DNA of 7,739 bases from Oscillospiraceae bacterium. Its GTDB lineage: Bacteria; Bacillota; Clostridia; Oscillospirales; CAG-272. The stretch is from the NCBI GenBank assembly GCA_015065205.1, contig SVQS01000085.1, positions 1 to 7,739 on the forward strand. The letters run 5' to 3'. The notes below the pieces were generated by a model. It worked only from the letters and a program-made list of their open reading frames with translations. It made no database searches and was not told the DNA's origin. Made by a program: the position numbers and the translations under genes. This document shows, piece after piece, positions 6,120 through 7,739 of this stretch (position 1 is the stretch's first letter; every line of letters begins with the position of its first letter).

Positions 6120-7739
6120 ATGAAACAAATGAGCGGATTGGATTTCAAGATCCGAGAAATGGCAGAGCGTATTCGCGAGTTGCGTGAGATTACGCGCTAT
6201 ACACCCGAGGAGATGGCTGCCAAAACTGATGTAACAACCGAAGAATATTTGGCGTGTGAAAACGGTCAAAGTGACCTCAACTTTGCATTTATCTACCGTT
6301 GTGCTTTGGCGTTTGGCGTTAATGTTACCGATATCATCGACGGTGTCAGCCCTAAACTGAAATCTTACACGGTTACACGCGGTGGTCTGGGGCAACGTAT
6401 CGAGCAGGCACACGGAATGACCTACTACAACCTTGCGTATGCATTCCAAAACCGTATTGCCGAACCTCTATACGTTCGCAGCGAGTATAACGAAGACGCA
6501 CAAAAGAAGGATATTGAACTGACTACACACGCAGGTCAGGAGATCGATATCGTTATTTCGGGTAGCCTGATGGTTCAAGTCGGCTCTCACAGAGAGGTTT
6601 TGAATGCAGGCGATACTATCTATTATGACAGTAGCGCGCCGCACGGAATGATCGCCGTCGGCGGTCAGGATTGCGAATTTTATGCAATCGTTCTCAATCC
6701 TACAGGTGAACCCATTCCCGAGCTGACTCCCGCAAAACTCATTCCGGGAACTGCCACTCCAATTAAGGATACCAAGGAGCGCATTTATCAAAAGTTTATC
6801 AACGTTATCGAGAACGAAAATGGTACTCCTACATCCATTCAGTTTAAAAACACCGAAAACTTCAACTTTGCTTTCGACCTTGTTGATGCTCTTGCCGATA
6901 AGGAGCCGCAAAAGCTTGCAATGCTTCATGTTGCAGGGGATAAGACCGAACGCAGATTTACATTTAAAGATATCAAAAAAGCATCGGCACAGTGTGCCAA
7001 CTATTTTAAGTCGCTGGGCATAAAAAAAGGCGACCGCGTAATGCTGGTTCTCAAGCGTCACTATCAATTTTGGTTTGCTATGCTGGGCCTCAACAAGCTC
7101 GGTGCCATTGCCATTCCCGCACCCAATCAGCTGCAGGAGCATGACTTTGAATACCGCTTCAAGGCCGCAGGTATCAATACCGTTCTTTGTACGGCTGACG
7201 GAAATACGGCAAGTCAAATTGAACTCGCCGCCAAAACTTGTCCCGAACTAAAGAATTTCCTGATTGTCAATGGCGAGAGAGAAGGCTGGAGAAGCTTTGA
7301 TGAGGAATATCCGCTTTACAGCTCTCACTATAATCGCGGCGAAGATGCTCCCGGCGGTGACGACTTGATGCTGATGTTCTTTACATCGGGAACCACGGGT
7401 TATCCCAAAATTGCGGCGCACAATTACAAATACGCACTCGGACACTTTCACACCGCAAAATATTGGCACAATGCCGACCCCAACGGCTTGCACTTTACCA
7501 TCTCAGATACGGGTTGGGCAAAGGCAATGTGGGGCAAGCTCTATGGCCAATGGCTGTGTGAGGCGGCAACCTTCGTTTACGACTTTGATCGCTTTGATGC
7601 TTCCGAGATCCTGCCGATGTTCGCAAAATATAACATCACGACCTTCTGCGCGCCTCCTACGATGCTTCGCATGATGATCAAACAAGATATTTCCAAATAT
7701 GATCTTTCTTCGGTCAAGCACATGACCACCGCGGGTGAG
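6120..7739 (+). CDS. HTH-cupin-acyl-CoA synthetase (AMP-forming), second paralogue, 3' truncated by window edge
   Basis: An uninterrupted frame of 540 codons runs to the last base; by comparison with the first paralogue about 220 codons are missing, including GFGQTE, TGD, the hinge and the catalytic lysine. Present: XRE-like HTH (about 14-75), cupin with H137, E141 and H175, and the N-terminal part of the ligase with P-loop TSGTTGYPK (422-430). The acyl-pocket residues match the first copy: W449, W466, K468, W471 and C510. Identity to the first copy by my count is 35/63 in the HTH and 72/80 over the last 80 residues. Substitutions near the pocket include G460 to A467, L463 to M470, G475 to A482 and T479 to V486. 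Start 6120 has GGAG (6107-6110) nine bases upstream; ATG 6129 is possible but its spacing is too long. Expected product is an acyl-CoA; isobutyrate is a guess from the Val-type leader. Confidence 0.9.
   Translation, partial: MKQMSGLDFKIREMAERIRELREITRYTPEEMAAKTDVTTEEYLACENGQSDLNFAFIYRCALAFGVNVTDIIDGVSPKLKSYTVTRGGLGQRIEQAHGMTYYNLAYAFQNRIAEPLYVRSEYNEDAQKKDIELTTHAGQEIDIVISGSLMVQVGSHREVLNAGDTIYYDSSAPHGMIAVGGQDCEFYAIVLNPTGEPIPELTPAKLIPGTATPIKDTKERIYQKFINVIENENGTPTSIQFKNTENFNFAFDLVDALADKEPQKLAMLHVAGDKTERRFTFKDIKKASAQCANYFKSLGIKKGDRVMLVLKRHYQFWFAMLGLNKLGAIAIPAPNQLQEHDFEYRFKAAGINTVLCTADGNTASQIELAAKTCPELKNFLIVNGEREGWRSFDEEYPLYSSHYNRGEDAPGGDDLMLMFFTSGTTGYPKIAAHNYKYALGHFHTAKYWHNADPNGLHFTISDTGWAKAMWGKLYGQWLCEAATFVYDFDRFDASEILPMFAKYNITTFCAPPTMLRMMIKQDISKYDLSSVKHMTTAGE

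Larger units (their letters stand above)
3142..7739 (+). repeat. Tandem duplication: promoter + T-box + ligase gene, two copies
   Basis: Unit 1 is 3142-5731 and unit 2 is 5774 to the window end. The whole expression unit is repeated, not only the coding region. The best conserved non-coding block is 37 identical bases over Stem III and the T-box core (3359-3395 and 5994-6030). Stem I, the terminator loop and the HTH-cupin part have diverged most, while the ligase domain is most conserved. No insertion sequence or flanking direct repeat marks the duplication, so it is an old paralogous duplication rather than a recent copy. Confidence 0.85.

Noticed and set aside
1..7739. CRISPR arrays, insertion sequences, tRNA or rRNA genes
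   Set aside because: No short spaced direct repeats, transposase-like frames, inverted terminal repeats or tRNA-like cloverleafs were seen on either strand.

Overview
The window looks like a piece of an anaerobic Firmicutes chromosome, probably a gut or rumen Clostridia relative. The reasons are consensus SigA promoters (TTGACA or TTGAAA, 17-nt spacers, TATAAT-like -10), strong GGAGG-type ribosome binding sites, two T-box riboswitches, and the types of housekeeping genes present. All recognisable genes lie on the + strand. Genus-level placement cannot be made from sequence reading alone.

Left part (1-3114): the last 15 codons of an unidentified gene, then ybaK (Cys-tRNA(Pro) deacylase), argS (arginyl-tRNA synthetase) behind its own consensus promoter, and yebC (YebC/TACO1-family translation factor). 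This is an ordinary translation-related neighbourhood.

Right part (3115-7739): two tandem copies of the same cassette. Each copy has an extended -10 promoter, a T-box leader of about 290-310 nt with an intrinsic terminator, and a large gene. Each gene encodes a three-part protein: an XRE-like helix-turn-helix, a cupin, and an AMP-forming acyl-CoA synthetase. The first gene is complete (755 aa). The second (540 codons present) runs off the right edge before its C-terminal motifs.

The most interesting point is the pairing of tRNA-sensing riboswitches with carboxylic acid:CoA ligases. By position relative to the conserved CUUC-YGAG segment at the base of Stem I, leader 1 reads AUC (Ile) and leader 2 most likely reads GUA (Val). 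Both carry the UGGU antiterminator bulge expected for tRNAs with an A discriminator base. The ligases resemble the medium-chain type related to the Methanosarcina enzyme, which I recall prefers 2-methylbutyrate. The working hypothesis is that starvation for Ile or Val switches on activation of scavenged branched-chain acids (2-methylbutyrate, isobutyrate). The acyl-CoAs could then be reductively carboxylated to the 2-oxo acids of Ile and Val, a route known in rumen anaerobes. The T-boxes and enzyme family are seen directly; the amino-acid assignment is moderately supported; the pathway is inference.
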